Positions 1-10,060 of a stretch of 64,000 nt of DNA are shown here, in pieces. A program made the position numbers and the translations under genes. The notes beneath the pieces are model-generated. The model saw only the letters and a list, made by a program, of their open reading frames with translations, was not told the origin of the DNA and made no database searches. The stretch comes from Formosa sp. Hel1_33_131 (GTDB lineage: Bacteria > Bacteroidota > Bacteroidia > Flavobacteriales > Flavobacteriaceae). Each line of letters opens with the position of its first letter. The stretch's first letter is position 1. Location: NCBI GenBank assembly GCA_949499105.1, contig CATEFX010000021.1, positions 84,815-148,814 of the forward strand, read 5' to 3'.

Positions 1-554
1 TTAAGGACTACACCAACGATTTTGGGATGAACACACTCGACAATTCTCATTCAAGCCCCATTGAGCTGGGTATTGGAGGTGGTGTTATTTTTGATGTTTC
101 TAAGAATAAGCGCCTTAAATGGGATTTAGGGATCAACTACAATAAATATAAAATCAACACCAGCTTTGTTGTCGGAAACACCTCCACATCGACCCATTAT
201 AATTTATCCTATGTGTCCTTAAAATCAGGACCCTATTACTCGTTAATCGATAAACCAAGAGTCAAATTGCAATTCCATTCTCATGCTTCATTTGATTATT
301 TAGTATTTGGCTCAAATCAATATATTAATGAATTTATAGATCTTACCAGCGGTCACCAACTAAGCAAATTACTGATGAATTATCATTATGGATTGGCCTT
401 GGAGATTTTCATAACGAGTGAGAATTCGTTTTATATAAGTTACGATTCAAAACACAGTTTTAGAGCAACGATTGAAAATGACGAGTCGTATCGACTCAAC
501 GTAAATTCTGTGATGTTGGGCTTTCGTTTTAAATTTAAAGAGCTCGAAAATTAA
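1..554 (+). CDS. Outer-membrane beta-barrel-like protein, C-terminal part (truncated at window start)
   Basis: Frame is open from base 3 into the ORF 27..554; alternating aromatic/hydrophobic pattern ending 'SVMLGFRFKFKELEN'. Confidence 0.55.
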   Translation, partial: KDYTNDFGMNTLDNSHSSPIELGIGGGVIFDVSKNKRLKWDLGINYNKYKINTSFVVGNTSTSTHYNLSYVSLKSGPYYSLIDKPRVKLQFHSHASFDYLVFGSNQYINEFIDLTSGHQLSKLLMNYHYGLALEIFITSENSFYISYDSKHSFRATIENDESYRLNVNSVMLGFRFKFKELEN

Positions 555-563
555 CTAAAACCC

Positions 564-1736
564 ATGCAAAAACTACTTAAACATATATTCAGAATAGTGT
601 TTCTCATTTTCATGAGTAAGGGACTTTTGTTTGCCCAAACACCCGGGATTAATTACCAGGCTTTAATCTTAAATTCTGAAGAAATTCAAATTCCTGGCAC
701 AAATGTAGAAGAAAATCAAGTGCTATTGACTTTAGAAGATGTTTCTTTTCGATTCAGTATTTTAAATGCCTCTTTTGAAGAGTATTATATTGAAACACAA
801 AGCACCATCACGGATGAAAATGGGATGGTTTCATTAATTGTTGGAGAAGGCACGCCTTTGTTGTCAAGCTTTGACTCGATTGCTTGGGACGGTACTTTGA
901 AATACTTGAACATCGAGATTGACATTCACAGACAAAATCAGGGGTTTGTGTTTTTAGACATTCAAAAAATACTGTATTTGCCACAAAGCGGTATGGGTAC
1001 GACTATGGATATTGTCGAATTCATTGAGGATATACCAATGAATGATAATGTGACTGGTGATTTAATGTGGGTAAAAGATGTGGATCAAAAAGGGAATCCG
1101 TCGCTGATGGTTTGGGATGGCGAAAAGTGGAGTTTTGCCAATACGGATTATGACCCCGAAAACGAATTAGGATTGGTCGTCGCTTCAAATTCGAATGATC
1201 GTGATCTTCAATATCCAAGTCCAACGACAGGCGATCAAGTTTGGAATCAGACTTGTGAGTGTATTCAGATTTATGAAGGGAGTGAATGGGTTAATATTAA
1301 TGGGTCCTTAGAGGATATAAAGGCCAGCAATGGAATTAATATAGACGAGAATACAGAGATCAAACTAGGCGGTGTTTTGACGGCCCCCACCGAAATAAAT
1401 ACGGATGCTACCAATACACTTGCCCTTACAGGCTTAGAAGAAATTACACCAACAGTAGATGATGATGTAATGATGGTTAACTCCAATACAGGGGTGATCA
1501 CACGAACAACTTTAGGGGATCTTTTTCAAGAAGAAGTGACACTTACAATCGCTGCAATAGACGGGCAAAGTCAGTTTGCAACGCCCTTGCCAATCGAAAC
1601 CCCCAATAAAGTAAATGTGTATCGTAATGGGGTGCGAATCGGATTTTCGGTAGTGAGTATTAACACTGTAAAGCTAGAGCTAGAAGCCGTATGTTATCAG
1701 GGCGATGAAATACGAATTGTACAGTACTCTAACTAA
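564..1736 (+). CDS. Secreted hypothetical protein with C-terminal 'VYRNG...GDEIRIVQYSN' domain
   Basis: 390-aa ORF with N-terminal signal-like hydrophobic stretch; C-terminus resembles that of the next ORF. Confidence 0.7.
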   Translation: MQKLLKHIFRIVFLIFMSKGLLFAQTPGINYQALILNSEEIQIPGTNVEENQVLLTLEDVSFRFSILNASFEEYYIETQSTITDENGMVSLIVGEGTPLLSSFDSIAWDGTLKYLNIEIDIHRQNQGFVFLDIQKILYLPQSGMGTTMDIVEFIEDIPMNDNVTGDLMWVKDVDQKGNPSLMVWDGEKWSFANTDYDPENELGLVVASNSNDRDLQYPSPTTGDQVWNQTCECIQIYEGSEWVNINGSLEDIKASNGINIDENTEIKLGGVLTAPTEINTDATNTLALTGLEEITPTVDDDVMMVNSNTGVITRTTLGDLFQEEVTLTIAAIDGQSQFATPLPIETPNKVNVYRNGVRIGFSVVSINTVKLELEAVCYQGDEIRIVQYSN

Positions 1737-1794
1737 ATTCATCAATTATAAATAACAATAACTATAAATAATAATAACACCAAATCTAAACACT

Positions 1795-2574
1795 ATGAAA
1801 AACAACTATGTAAAAATGGGTCTATTAGCCCTCACAATGATTGCTGCGACGGCTACCGTTCAAGCACAAGACACCAATGCAACGATTGGAAAACAAACGG
1901 AAGCCACCTTGGGTGATGTCACTACGGGTGCTGATGCAACTCCAGCAGCGAATGTATTTACGGCTCCAACTGCAGGCGCAGTCACTCAAGGCGGTGCCAT
2001 TCGCGTTATTGATAACAAGGGTACCAAAAAATTCTTGCAAGTTCAAAATGGGATCACCCAAGTAACAGATACGGCACCAGATGGGGGAATAATCACCACA
2101 TGGCAATTGGGCGGTGATTTAGTAGATGATACTGAGATCGACTTTAATGGTTCTGCGTTTTCTTTTGAAAATGTAATTCAAGTGAATCCAGCTACAGAAA
2201 ATCCTGCGACAACTACAAAGGCAGACTCTGATGGTTCAACTACTGGATGGACCCTTTTAGTACGTGATGAAGCCACTGGAGATATCAAAAAAATGTTAGC
2301 ATCGGATCTCATTGTAAGTGGGCAAACGGTTTTTACAGCCACTCAAGGCACTTTAACGTATGATGTTGCTTCTGGAACGCCAGCAATGGCAGGTGCCAAA
2401 ATTCCGTTACCTGAATACCAAAAAGTGTGGGTTTATCGCAACGGTGCAAAACTGTTGGCTGGTTTAGATTACACAATTTCAGGGAGCGTCGTCACCTTAG
2501 ATGAGTCTCCAGGCACTGGTGATTCATGGACCTTGTTTACAGGCGATATTTTAGAAGTTCAGTATTTTAAGTAA
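1795..2574 (+). CDS. Secreted hypothetical protein, 'VYRNG' C-terminal domain
   Basis: 259-aa ORF with signal peptide (MKNNYVKMGLLALTMIAATATVQAQ); C-terminus 'KVWVYRNGAKLLAGLDYTISG...GDILEVQYFK' parallels the upstream gene. Confidence 0.75.
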   Translation: MKNNYVKMGLLALTMIAATATVQAQDTNATIGKQTEATLGDVTTGADATPAANVFTAPTAGAVTQGGAIRVIDNKGTKKFLQVQNGITQVTDTAPDGGIITTWQLGGDLVDDTEIDFNGSAFSFENVIQVNPATENPATTTKADSDGSTTGWTLLVRDEATGDIKKMLASDLIVSGQTVFTATQGTLTYDVASGTPAMAGAKIPLPEYQKVWVYRNGAKLLAGLDYTISGSVVTLDESPGTGDSWTLFTGDILEVQYFK

Positions 2575-2582
2575 TTAAAAAT

Positions 2583-2637
2583 AAACCTATAAACACTTAA
2601 CTGCCTTTAAAATGAGCAGTTAAGTGTTTATAGGTTT
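2583..2637. terminator. Perfect 22-bp stem hairpin between CDSs
   Basis: AAACCTATAAACACTTAACTGC (2583-2604) / GCAGTTAAGTGTTTATAGGTTT (2616-2637) with 11-nt loop; no strong T-run afterwards. Confidence 0.55.
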
Positions 2638-2713
2638 CATTCCAATCTAGCAATAAGTGATAATAAATTCTAAAAAATAAAACCAAATCCAATTTAACTC
2701 TAATATCCGATCA

Positions 2714-5700
2714 ATGAAATATAAGGGGTCCATTTTTGAATCGAAGTTAAAAGCGATCAGGCTACAGTATTTAGTTTGTATGATTGTAAGCTTAATTGGC
2801 TTTCAGATGCATTCTCAAGTCGTCCGAGTCATTGATAACAAAGGGACTATTTCTGAAGTTAATAACAATCAAGTCACCACAGCGACTACAGCCCCTATAT
2901 CGCCTTTAGAAAACGATATATGGATTGATACTACAACTAATACCGTAAAAGTTTGGGAAGGTACGCCATTGAATGCTTGGCAGGAGATGGCTTCCATTCG
3001 CAATTGGATTAGTGATACCAATAGCGGCAGCTATGCCGTTGATCATTTGGTGTCTTATAAAGGCAACATCTATAAAAATCTTACAGGAGTCAATACCGAT
3101 ACTGACCCATCGGCAGACACGCTCAATTGGAATGGTACAAATCCCATTGTGGATCTAAGCGACTATGAATTTATAAAAGAGGGCAACTTAATCCGAGGCG
3201 TCGGTTTAGAAGCCATAAGTGGTGGCACTATTGAAAGTCCTACAGGTAATCCTTTGATTAATTATGAACTTGCATTTGATGGCGATCCTAATACTTTTAC
3301 AGTTGGCAATAACGCTTCTTTTTCTGACGACAAATATGTTTTACCAAGCGCTTTGAATGTACGGAAAATTAAAATTGATTATAGCGGAAGGCCTACAGAC
3401 ACCGCTTATCCAGATTTTTATTTATGGAACGCCTTAGATGTAGAGCTTGTAGCAATTGACGCTCCAACTTTAACTGCAAATGAAAGAAGAACTATAAGCT
3501 ATGAAACCAATGCTCAAAATACCGCTAAAGTAAGAACTCGAGACGACTCGGGTTCACGAGTTAATATTTACGAAATTTCTTTATATACCATTGAAGCTTC
3601 TACAGAAATTCCAACCATTTCAGTGGGGGATACTGTTTTTATTGAGGGCTGTGGCTATGCGACTGTTTTGACAAATGTCGATGGCAATATAACCCTTGAA
3701 ACGACAAGTCATAATGCAGTGCCGCTTTGGGTCAATACCACCAATGGCGGCAGTTATATAAGCAATGACATTATTAATTACAATGGGGTATTGTATAAAA
3801 ATTTAACAGGCACCAACCTAGATACCAGCCCTAACGTAGATACTACAAATTGGGCATCAACCGCTTCTTTATTCCAAAGTGATGGGGTCAATAGCATTGA
3901 TTTAGCGGTACAATCGGATGGAAGCGCAAGAACAGCAGACACTGAAGTTGTGATAACCGACAATGGGAGGCTTGGTGTTGGCACTACTAGCCCAAGCCAT
4001 AAAGCTGATTTTCATGGAAGTACTGGTGGCGCTAATATAGTAGTTGTTGGCGTAGGAGATGTCGAGGGCTCAACAAATCCATTATTTTACTTACAGGCAG
4101 GAGCAGGTGAGGCGGTTATTCAATCGAGGAGAAACCACCCACTGGTTTTAAAAGTAAATAACATACAGAGACTAAAATTAAATACAGACGACAGTGCCGA
4201 ATTTCGTGGAAATATTCATACAAAAGATTTTTCTACAGAGTGGTTGTCTGATGCGGATGGAGGTTCTTATGCGATAGATTATATCGTGATTCATAATGGT
4301 ATTTTTTATAAAAACTTAACAGGCACCAACCTAGATACCACTCCTGATTTAGATACTACAAATTGGACTGAAGTCGTGCCAGATTTTGAGGTCGTTCCTT
4401 TATGGAAATCTGACACCAATGGCGGCAGTTATGCAACCAATGACATTATTAATTACAATGGGGTATTGTATAAAAATTTAACTGGCACCAATCTAGACAC
4501 GACCCCAGAATTAGATAGTACTAACTGGGCTGCTTTTGAAAGTGACACAATCGACAGTGTGCCACTTTGGAGTTCAGCGACTAATGGTGGTAGTTATGAT
4601 ATTGATGATATAATCAATTATAACGGGGTATTGTATAAAAACAATACAGGAACAAATACTGATGTAACACCCAATACAGATCTCACAGATTGGGAAGTTT
4701 TAGATGCCAGTATTTCGCATTCTACAGGCGTTCAACTTGGAGGAGTTCTCTCAGTGGGTAGTCCAAATACAACCTTTAGCATTTCGGATGGCTTTGGATA
4801 CATCATAGACAATATGACAGATCCATTTAATCCCGAAGCAGAAAGAATTAATTGGTCGGGGCTTACAAATATAGCGGCTACCAATATTGCCACCCAATTA
4901 ATTACATTTATCTCCATTGATCAAAACGGTGCTGTGATTCAACAAGCAAGCCGCTGGAGCAATTCTGAACGTAGAGATCGAATCATTATTGGAGTGATTG
5001 TACATGTAGATAATATCAGTATTGACGTTGTCAATAATGAACAGCAAGTAGGGCAAGATGCGGTATCCCAAATCTATGATATTTTAAATGGTCTCGGATT
5101 TATCAATGTGGAGGGCAATGTGTTTGGTGCCAATGGTTCCAATTTGTTAATCAATAAGACGGCAGGAACCATGCTTGGAAGTGGGATCAATTATGCCAAT
5201 AATATCAACAACCCGCATCAACTTATTTTACCTGGTTTAACACAAGCCAATTTTCAGTACCGATTGCAAAACGGAACCAATCTAACAGGACTGACCAATC
5301 AGACGATTGATCCAGATATTTATGATGTTGGAGGGGTTGCTACCTCAGTACCTGCTAAAAAATATACCATTCAGCATATTTATAGTTTCACCTCTAATAA
5401 TGTAAAAATACAGCCAGGTCAAGGGTTTTATAATAAAATAGATGAGGCAATAGTTGCTATTAATTCGGATGCTTTTGTAACCGAGCAATCCATAAAAGAA
5501 AATGGATTGCTTCGTGGGTATTTAATTATTAAAGAAGGAACCAATGACCTGACCGATGCTAAAAAAGTTCGATTTATCGAGGCCTCTAACATCCCAGGAA
5601 GTAAAGGAGGGTCATCGGGCGCTAGTGTATTATTAAGTGCAGTGCCCTTATGGAAATCGAGTTCCAATGGCGGAAGTTATTTATTAAACGATATCATCAA

Positions 5701-6808
5701 TTACAACGGTGTACTATACAAAAACCTCACGTCTGATAATTTAGATACCACTCCTGATTTAGATACCACAAATTGGGTGGCTCTTGCATCTACTTCCCTG
5801 AGTGATACCGATGGAGACACCTCCGTCGAAGTAGAACGTACCACAGATAATGATACCGTCTATATTAAAACAAACGGCGTCGACCGATTGACCACAGATG
5901 CATCAGGGACAACCTCACGCGGAAAAATTAAAATTAATAATGGACAATTTGCATCCATTAATCATTTAGATATAGGGTTTAATGGGACTACTGGAATCGC
6001 TTCTTTTGAATCCATTGGAAATGGCAATACATCAATGGATCTTTATACATCAAATGGAGGGACCCAAAATCTAGGTTTAAGAATAGATAAGGATCAAAAC
6101 GTTATCATCCCACAAGATCTAACAACAGACACCTTTTCTACTGCTTGGGTAAACAATACCAATGGTGGTGTTTATGTAGTCAATGACTTGGTAATTTATT
6201 TAGGAGGAATTTATAAGAATTTAACAGGGAATAATACCAACACGACTCCTAATGCAGATACTACAAATTGGAGTGCAATTGTTGGAGGTTCATCTGTTAA
6301 TGTTGTCAACTCGTTAAACTCCACTTCAACCGTTGATGCACTGAGCGCAGCGCAAGGGAAAAACCTACAAGACAACAAGCTAAATACTAACAGTGTTATA
6401 AATTCAGCGACCTCAACATCAACAACAAGTCCTGTAAGTGCAGCCCAGGTAAGGTTATTAGATATTGGAAAACTAGACAAAGTAGATGTTACAGGCACGG
6501 AGCAATTCATGGGGTATCAAATTAATGGTCGAGATGTATATCAGAAATATGTTAGTGGGACCTCACCAACAGGATTTACTAATTTGTATTTAGAGTTTAA
6601 CGGAGTAAATACCCTACTTTCTGTCGAAGGTGTTATCAAGCGAAATGGGCAATCCCAATGGCATTTAATATCACAAATGGGTAACGATCGCGATGGACAT
6701 GCAGGGGCAGTTTATCAAGAAAATGATGACATTGCCATGTATGGAGGCGCTCTTTTAGGAGATTTTCAAGGGCAGTCCTTTAAAATTGTATTGAAGTACA
6801 CGAAGTAG
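2714..6808 (+). CDS. Large secreted repeat protein with seven CBM5/12-like modules and phage tail-fibre-like motifs
   Basis: 1364-aa ORF with signal-like N-terminus (...VCMIVSLIGFQMHSQ); repeated 'W....GGSY...DIINYNGVLYKNLTGTNLDTTP..D..NW'; 'STSTVDALSAAQGKNLQDNKL' motif. Confidence 0.8.
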   Translation: MKYKGSIFESKLKAIRLQYLVCMIVSLIGFQMHSQVVRVIDNKGTISEVNNNQVTTATTAPISPLENDIWIDTTTNTVKVWEGTPLNAWQEMASIRNWISDTNSGSYAVDHLVSYKGNIYKNLTGVNTDTDPSADTLNWNGTNPIVDLSDYEFIKEGNLIRGVGLEAISGGTIESPTGNPLINYELAFDGDPNTFTVGNNASFSDDKYVLPSALNVRKIKIDYSGRPTDTAYPDFYLWNALDVELVAIDAPTLTANERRTISYETNAQNTAKVRTRDDSGSRVNIYEISLYTIEASTEIPTISVGDTVFIEGCGYATVLTNVDGNITLETTSHNAVPLWVNTTNGGSYISNDIINYNGVLYKNLTGTNLDTSPNVDTTNWASTASLFQSDGVNSIDLAVQSDGSARTADTEVVITDNGRLGVGTTSPSHKADFHGSTGGANIVVVGVGDVEGSTNPLFYLQAGAGEAVIQSRRNHPLVLKVNNIQRLKLNTDDSAEFRGNIHTKDFSTEWLSDADGGSYAIDYIVIHNGIFYKNLTGTNLDTTPDLDTTNWTEVVPDFEVVPLWKSDTNGGSYATNDIINYNGVLYKNLTGTNLDTTPELDSTNWAAFESDTIDSVPLWSSATNGGSYDIDDIINYNGVLYKNNTGTNTDVTPNTDLTDWEVLDASISHSTGVQLGGVLSVGSPNTTFSISDGFGYIIDNMTDPFNPEAERINWSGLTNIAATNIATQLITFISIDQNGAVIQQASRWSNSERRDRIIIGVIVHVDNISIDVVNNEQQVGQDAVSQIYDILNGLGFINVEGNVFGANGSNLLINKTAGTMLGSGINYANNINNPHQLILPGLTQANFQYRLQNGTNLTGLTNQTIDPDIYDVGGVATSVPAKKYTIQHIYSFTSNNVKIQPGQGFYNKIDEAIVAINSDAFVTEQSIKENGLLRGYLIIKEGTNDLTDAKKVRFIEASNIPGSKGGSSGASVLLSAVPLWKSSSNGGSYLLNDIINYNGVLYKNLTSDNLDTTPDLDTTNWVALASTSLSDTDGDTSVEVERTTDNDTVYIKTNGVDRLTTDASGTTSRGKIKINNGQFASINHLDIGFNGTTGIASFESIGNGNTSMDLYTSNGGTQNLGLRIDKDQNVIIPQDLTTDTFSTAWVNNTNGGVYVVNDLVIYLGGIYKNLTGNNTNTTPNADTTNWSAIVGGSSVNVVNSLNSTSTVDALSAAQGKNLQDNKLNTNSVINSATSTSTTSPVSAAQVRLLDIGKLDKVDVTGTEQFMGYQINGRDVYQKYVSGTSPTGFTNLYLEFNGVNTLLSVEGVIKRNGQSQWHLISQMGNDRDGHAGAVYQENDDIAMYGGALLGDFQGQSFKIVLKYTK
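3005..6270 (+). repeat. Seven ~45-aa repeats (approx. 3005-3130, 3727-3852, 4241-4366, 4400-4531, 4563-4692, 5650-5776, 6143-6270)
   Basis: Repeated protein motif; repeats 2 and 4 share long near-identical DNA ('gacattattaattacaatggggtattgtataaaaattta'). Confidence 0.85.
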
Positions 6809-6907
6809 AGTGTTAGTGTATTGAGCTATAAAATTTTAAAAAACTTAGTAGATTAGCCTATCTTTGTTTTTTTAAATCGAAGATTTATCTTCTGCTCAAT
6901 CATATTT

Positions 6908-7549
6908 TTGAAAGATACGTTTAAACATAAAGGACTTCGCAAGCAATTAGTGGCAACTTTGGTAACTAAAGGGATTACAGATTCAGCGGTCTTAGAGGCC
7001 ATTGGATCGATTCCCCGACATCTTTTTATGGACTCTAGTTTTTTGGACCATGCGTACCAAGATAAAGCGTTTCCTATTGCTGCCAGTCAAACGATTTCAC
7101 AGCCCTATACTGTCGCATTTCAATCCGAGTTGTTGGAAGTTAAGCCATCTGATAAGGTCCTTGAAATTGGCACGGGAAGTGGATACCAAACGGCTGTTTT
7201 ATGTCTGTTAGGAGCGCATGTGTATAGTATTGAGCGTCAACTAGAACTCTTTAAAAAAACGAGTAAATTTCTACCTAAAATCGGTTATCTTGCCAAACGT
7301 CTCATATTTGGAGATGGCTACAAAGGACTTAAAGATGAGGCGCCATTTGATAGTGTCATCGTCACTGCAGGGGCGCCTTTTGTTCCAAAACCATTATTAG
7401 CACAATTAAAAATTGGAGGCCGTTTAGTCATTCCTGTTGGAGACGTTGATCAAATTATGACGCTTTACATCCGAAAAGGCGCTAAAGAATTTGAAAAACA
7501 CGAATTAGGGAATTTTAAGTTTGTCCCGCTTTTAGAAAATAAAAACTAG
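6908..7549 (+). CDS. pcm: Protein-L-isoaspartate O-methyltransferase
   Basis: 213 aa; 'ASQTISQPYTVAFQSELLEVKPSDKVLEIGTGSGYQTAVL' SAM-binding motif; TTG start. Confidence 0.92.
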   Translation: MKDTFKHKGLRKQLVATLVTKGITDSAVLEAIGSIPRHLFMDSSFLDHAYQDKAFPIAASQTISQPYTVAFQSELLEVKPSDKVLEIGTGSGYQTAVLCLLGAHVYSIERQLELFKKTSKFLPKIGYLAKRLIFGDGYKGLKDEAPFDSVIVTAGAPFVPKPLLAQLKIGGRLVIPVGDVDQIMTLYIRKGAKEFEKHELGNFKFVPLLENKN

Positions 7550-9999
7550 AAACTAATCCCAAATAACACCCCATCGTTTACAAAACCAGATTGATACGAT
7601 CGCACATAATCGATTCGTAAAAAACGGTATTTTTTCCAACCGATATTATTAATCCCGAGACTCACTTCTTGATACGGGTTTTGAAACTTTGCAGAAAATC
7701 CATGTAAGCCCACAATTAAGTTATAGTTGAGTTTATTAATCAATGGGATCTTTCCTAAAATATAGCCATTAAAATCATGTTCTAAATGGTATTCTAAATA
7801 GTTTTCGGACGTACTAAAATCATAATACGCCACGTTTTTAAATGACGTCAAATAATTACCACTCAAATTCACATGGGTTTGATTGCCATTAAAATGCTTA
7901 GAATCCATAAATGCTAGTTTGGAGTTCTCAAAAAAGGTGCCTCCCGAAATATTATAACTAAAATCACCTTTATTTTCAAGGCTAAAATTTTGAGATAAAT
8001 TAACACTTAAATGGTCATAATTATAGTCGGAGTTGGTAGCGGCCATTCCTTTTTCAAAACTAAAATTTAACTTCGGGTATTTAGGTGTATTTAGGTTGTA
8101 TTTATTTCCTGGGTAGCTCAGGTATTTTTGTCCAAATCGAATAGCCCCATCGAATTTAAACTTTAGGAGGTTATGATTTTCAAAGGGAGCGGATACAAAA
8201 TTTAAGGCGTCTTTTGGATTGTTACTTGTGTATGATTTATCATCCTGATTTAGGGTCGCGTAATCGGTGCTATTGAACAACGCCCTTCGGTTTTCAAAAC
8301 TGATAGAAGTGCCTATTCTGAAACCATTAAAAAGCTCTTGACCATAACGGGTTTCTATAAATCGATTTTCAAATAATTTAATGTAATTATCTTCAAAAAG
8401 TAAGCTGCTTAAGCTATTTATTAAATTCGAAATAGGGTCTTGATTATTATACTGTTTTACTTTTATACCTGCACTAAATCCTACATTTAAATCATTGATA
8501 TTATTAAATTTATATCGGAATCCTAGCGTCCCCCGAACTTTTTGAGTGTCAAAACTGTAATTGATCTGACTTTGAAGTTTAAGGTATTTTTTAAACGCAT
8601 CATAGCGTTTGGTGTATTCAATCTCTAAATTTGAATTGAATCCTTGAACCGTATTAAAATTTAAGCCTTTTAATGGACTACTAATGCTAAATTCTTTGTG
8701 TTCAAAAGAATTCTCAAATGAATATCCTGAAATTAAATTACCAAACTTAAATGTATTGTTTTTGGTATCCACCGAATCGCGATAGATTTTGGATTTTTTT
8801 AAAGTTTGAACACTATCTTTTTTAATGTAATCAGTGAATTCTTCACGGGTTAGAGGAACTGGACGAAGGGTGTTCCAATAAGTGGAATCTTTTTTATTGG
8901 CTTCGGGCGCAAATGCCAAAATTTCATTTGTAAATACAGTCTCATCAAAATTTGTATTCAATTCATAATTGCTGTAGTTCGCTACAAAATTACCATCCCC
9001 TTCAAATCCTAGAATTTTATATTCAAAACCAATAGTTTGGGAACGAACCACCCAGTAATCCGTTTTCTCATCATAAGATAAATTTTGTTTAATAGTGACC
9101 AAATCAGCTGCTGGGGTTTGAATTTGGCTGCCAGTCACTTGTAATTCAATACCATAGATACTCCATTGGTCTTCCACAATATAAAGAACCCCCGAAAATA
9201 CCCGATCGTTTTCACGACGTGGAATCACTTGAATTTTATTAATTAAATTCCCACGATTGTCATAAAAAACGCCTTCAAGTTTATAGCGGTAATAATTAAA
9301 AGCATACGCTGCAATTGGGGATACAATTTCTGCATTAATCTCAACCGTATTTTTGTAAAAGTTATAATCAACATCACTCGCAGTGTTAAAGCTAAATCCG
9401 TTTGAATCGCCACTTATTTTCGAAGCAATAATTTTTTCTGACAATTTATCAGGTTTTTGATACTTTATTTTGGAGATGGTTTCCGATAAATAGATAATTC
9501 CCGAACGGGTGGAGTCTAATTCAACATCGAACGTCACCTCTTGTCCCATAAATTTTTTGGGCGCATTTTTGATGCGAATGAGGCCTTTAGAATAAAAATC
9601 GGCAGCATATGAATTGATGGTTTCTAAATGCGATTTTCGGGCAGCAATGGACGCTCTTATAATTCGATTTGCAGGGTTTTCATTTCTAGTGATGACCACT
9701 TCATTTAGAGAGATCGATTCTTCCGCTAATTGAATGTTTAGTTCATGTGGAAACTGTTCCACTTTAATAACTTTAGTTTGTGTTTTAAATCCAATAAATT
9801 GGTAAACAATTGAATAGGTGCCTGGTTTTGAGAGGGCTAATTCATAATCACCTTGGTCATTTGAAGTCGTGCCCGTATAGGAATTTTCAATGTAAATATT
9901 AACGTAAGGGACCGGTTGGTTTTTAACATCGGTGATCGTCCCTTTGAGTTGCGCGTTTACAGATAGAGAACAAATAAGGAATAAAAATAAATAACGCAT
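7546..9999 (-). CDS. DUF5686 / carboxypeptidase-like regulatory domain outer-membrane protein
   Basis: N-terminal 'LKGTITDVKNQPVPYVNIYIENSYTGTTSNDQGDYEL' CarboxypepD_reg-like domain followed by large beta-barrel. Confidence 0.82.
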   Translation of the reverse strand: MRYLFLFLICSLSVNAQLKGTITDVKNQPVPYVNIYIENSYTGTTSNDQGDYELALSKPGTYSIVYQFIGFKTQTKVIKVEQFPHELNIQLAEESISLNEVVITRNENPANRIIRASIAARKSHLETINSYAADFYSKGLIRIKNAPKKFMGQEVTFDVELDSTRSGIIYLSETISKIKYQKPDKLSEKIIASKISGDSNGFSFNTASDVDYNFYKNTVEINAEIVSPIAAYAFNYYRYKLEGVFYDNRGNLINKIQVIPRRENDRVFSGVLYIVEDQWSIYGIELQVTGSQIQTPAADLVTIKQNLSYDEKTDYWVVRSQTIGFEYKILGFEGDGNFVANYSNYELNTNFDETVFTNEILAFAPEANKKDSTYWNTLRPVPLTREEFTDYIKKDSVQTLKKSKIYRDSVDTKNNTFKFGNLISGYSFENSFEHKEFSISSPLKGLNFNTVQGFNSNLEIEYTKRYDAFKKYLKLQSQINYSFDTQKVRGTLGFRYKFNNINDLNVGFSAGIKVKQYNNQDPISNLINSLSSLLFEDNYIKLFENRFIETRYGQELFNGFRIGTSISFENRRALFNSTDYATLNQDDKSYTSNNPKDALNFVSAPFENHNLLKFKFDGAIRFGQKYLSYPGNKYNLNTPKYPKLNFSFEKGMAATNSDYNYDHLSVNLSQNFSLENKGDFSYNISGGTFFENSKLAFMDSKHFNGNQTHVNLSGNYLTSFKNVAYYDFSTSENYLEYHLEHDFNGYILGKIPLINKLNYNLIVGLHGFSAKFQNPYQEVSLGINNIGWKKYRFLRIDYVRSYQSGFVNDGVLFGISF

Positions 10000-10060
10000 G
10001 TAGGTTTTTGGTTTAGATTACATGAGTATAGACGATACTCTTAAAGAGATGTTACAAAAG

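Noticed and set aside
1825-2106. Antisense/alternate-frame ORFs over the 1795-2574 CDS (also 1841-2065)
   Set aside because: Fully overlapped by a convincing secreted-protein CDS; no recognisable domain.
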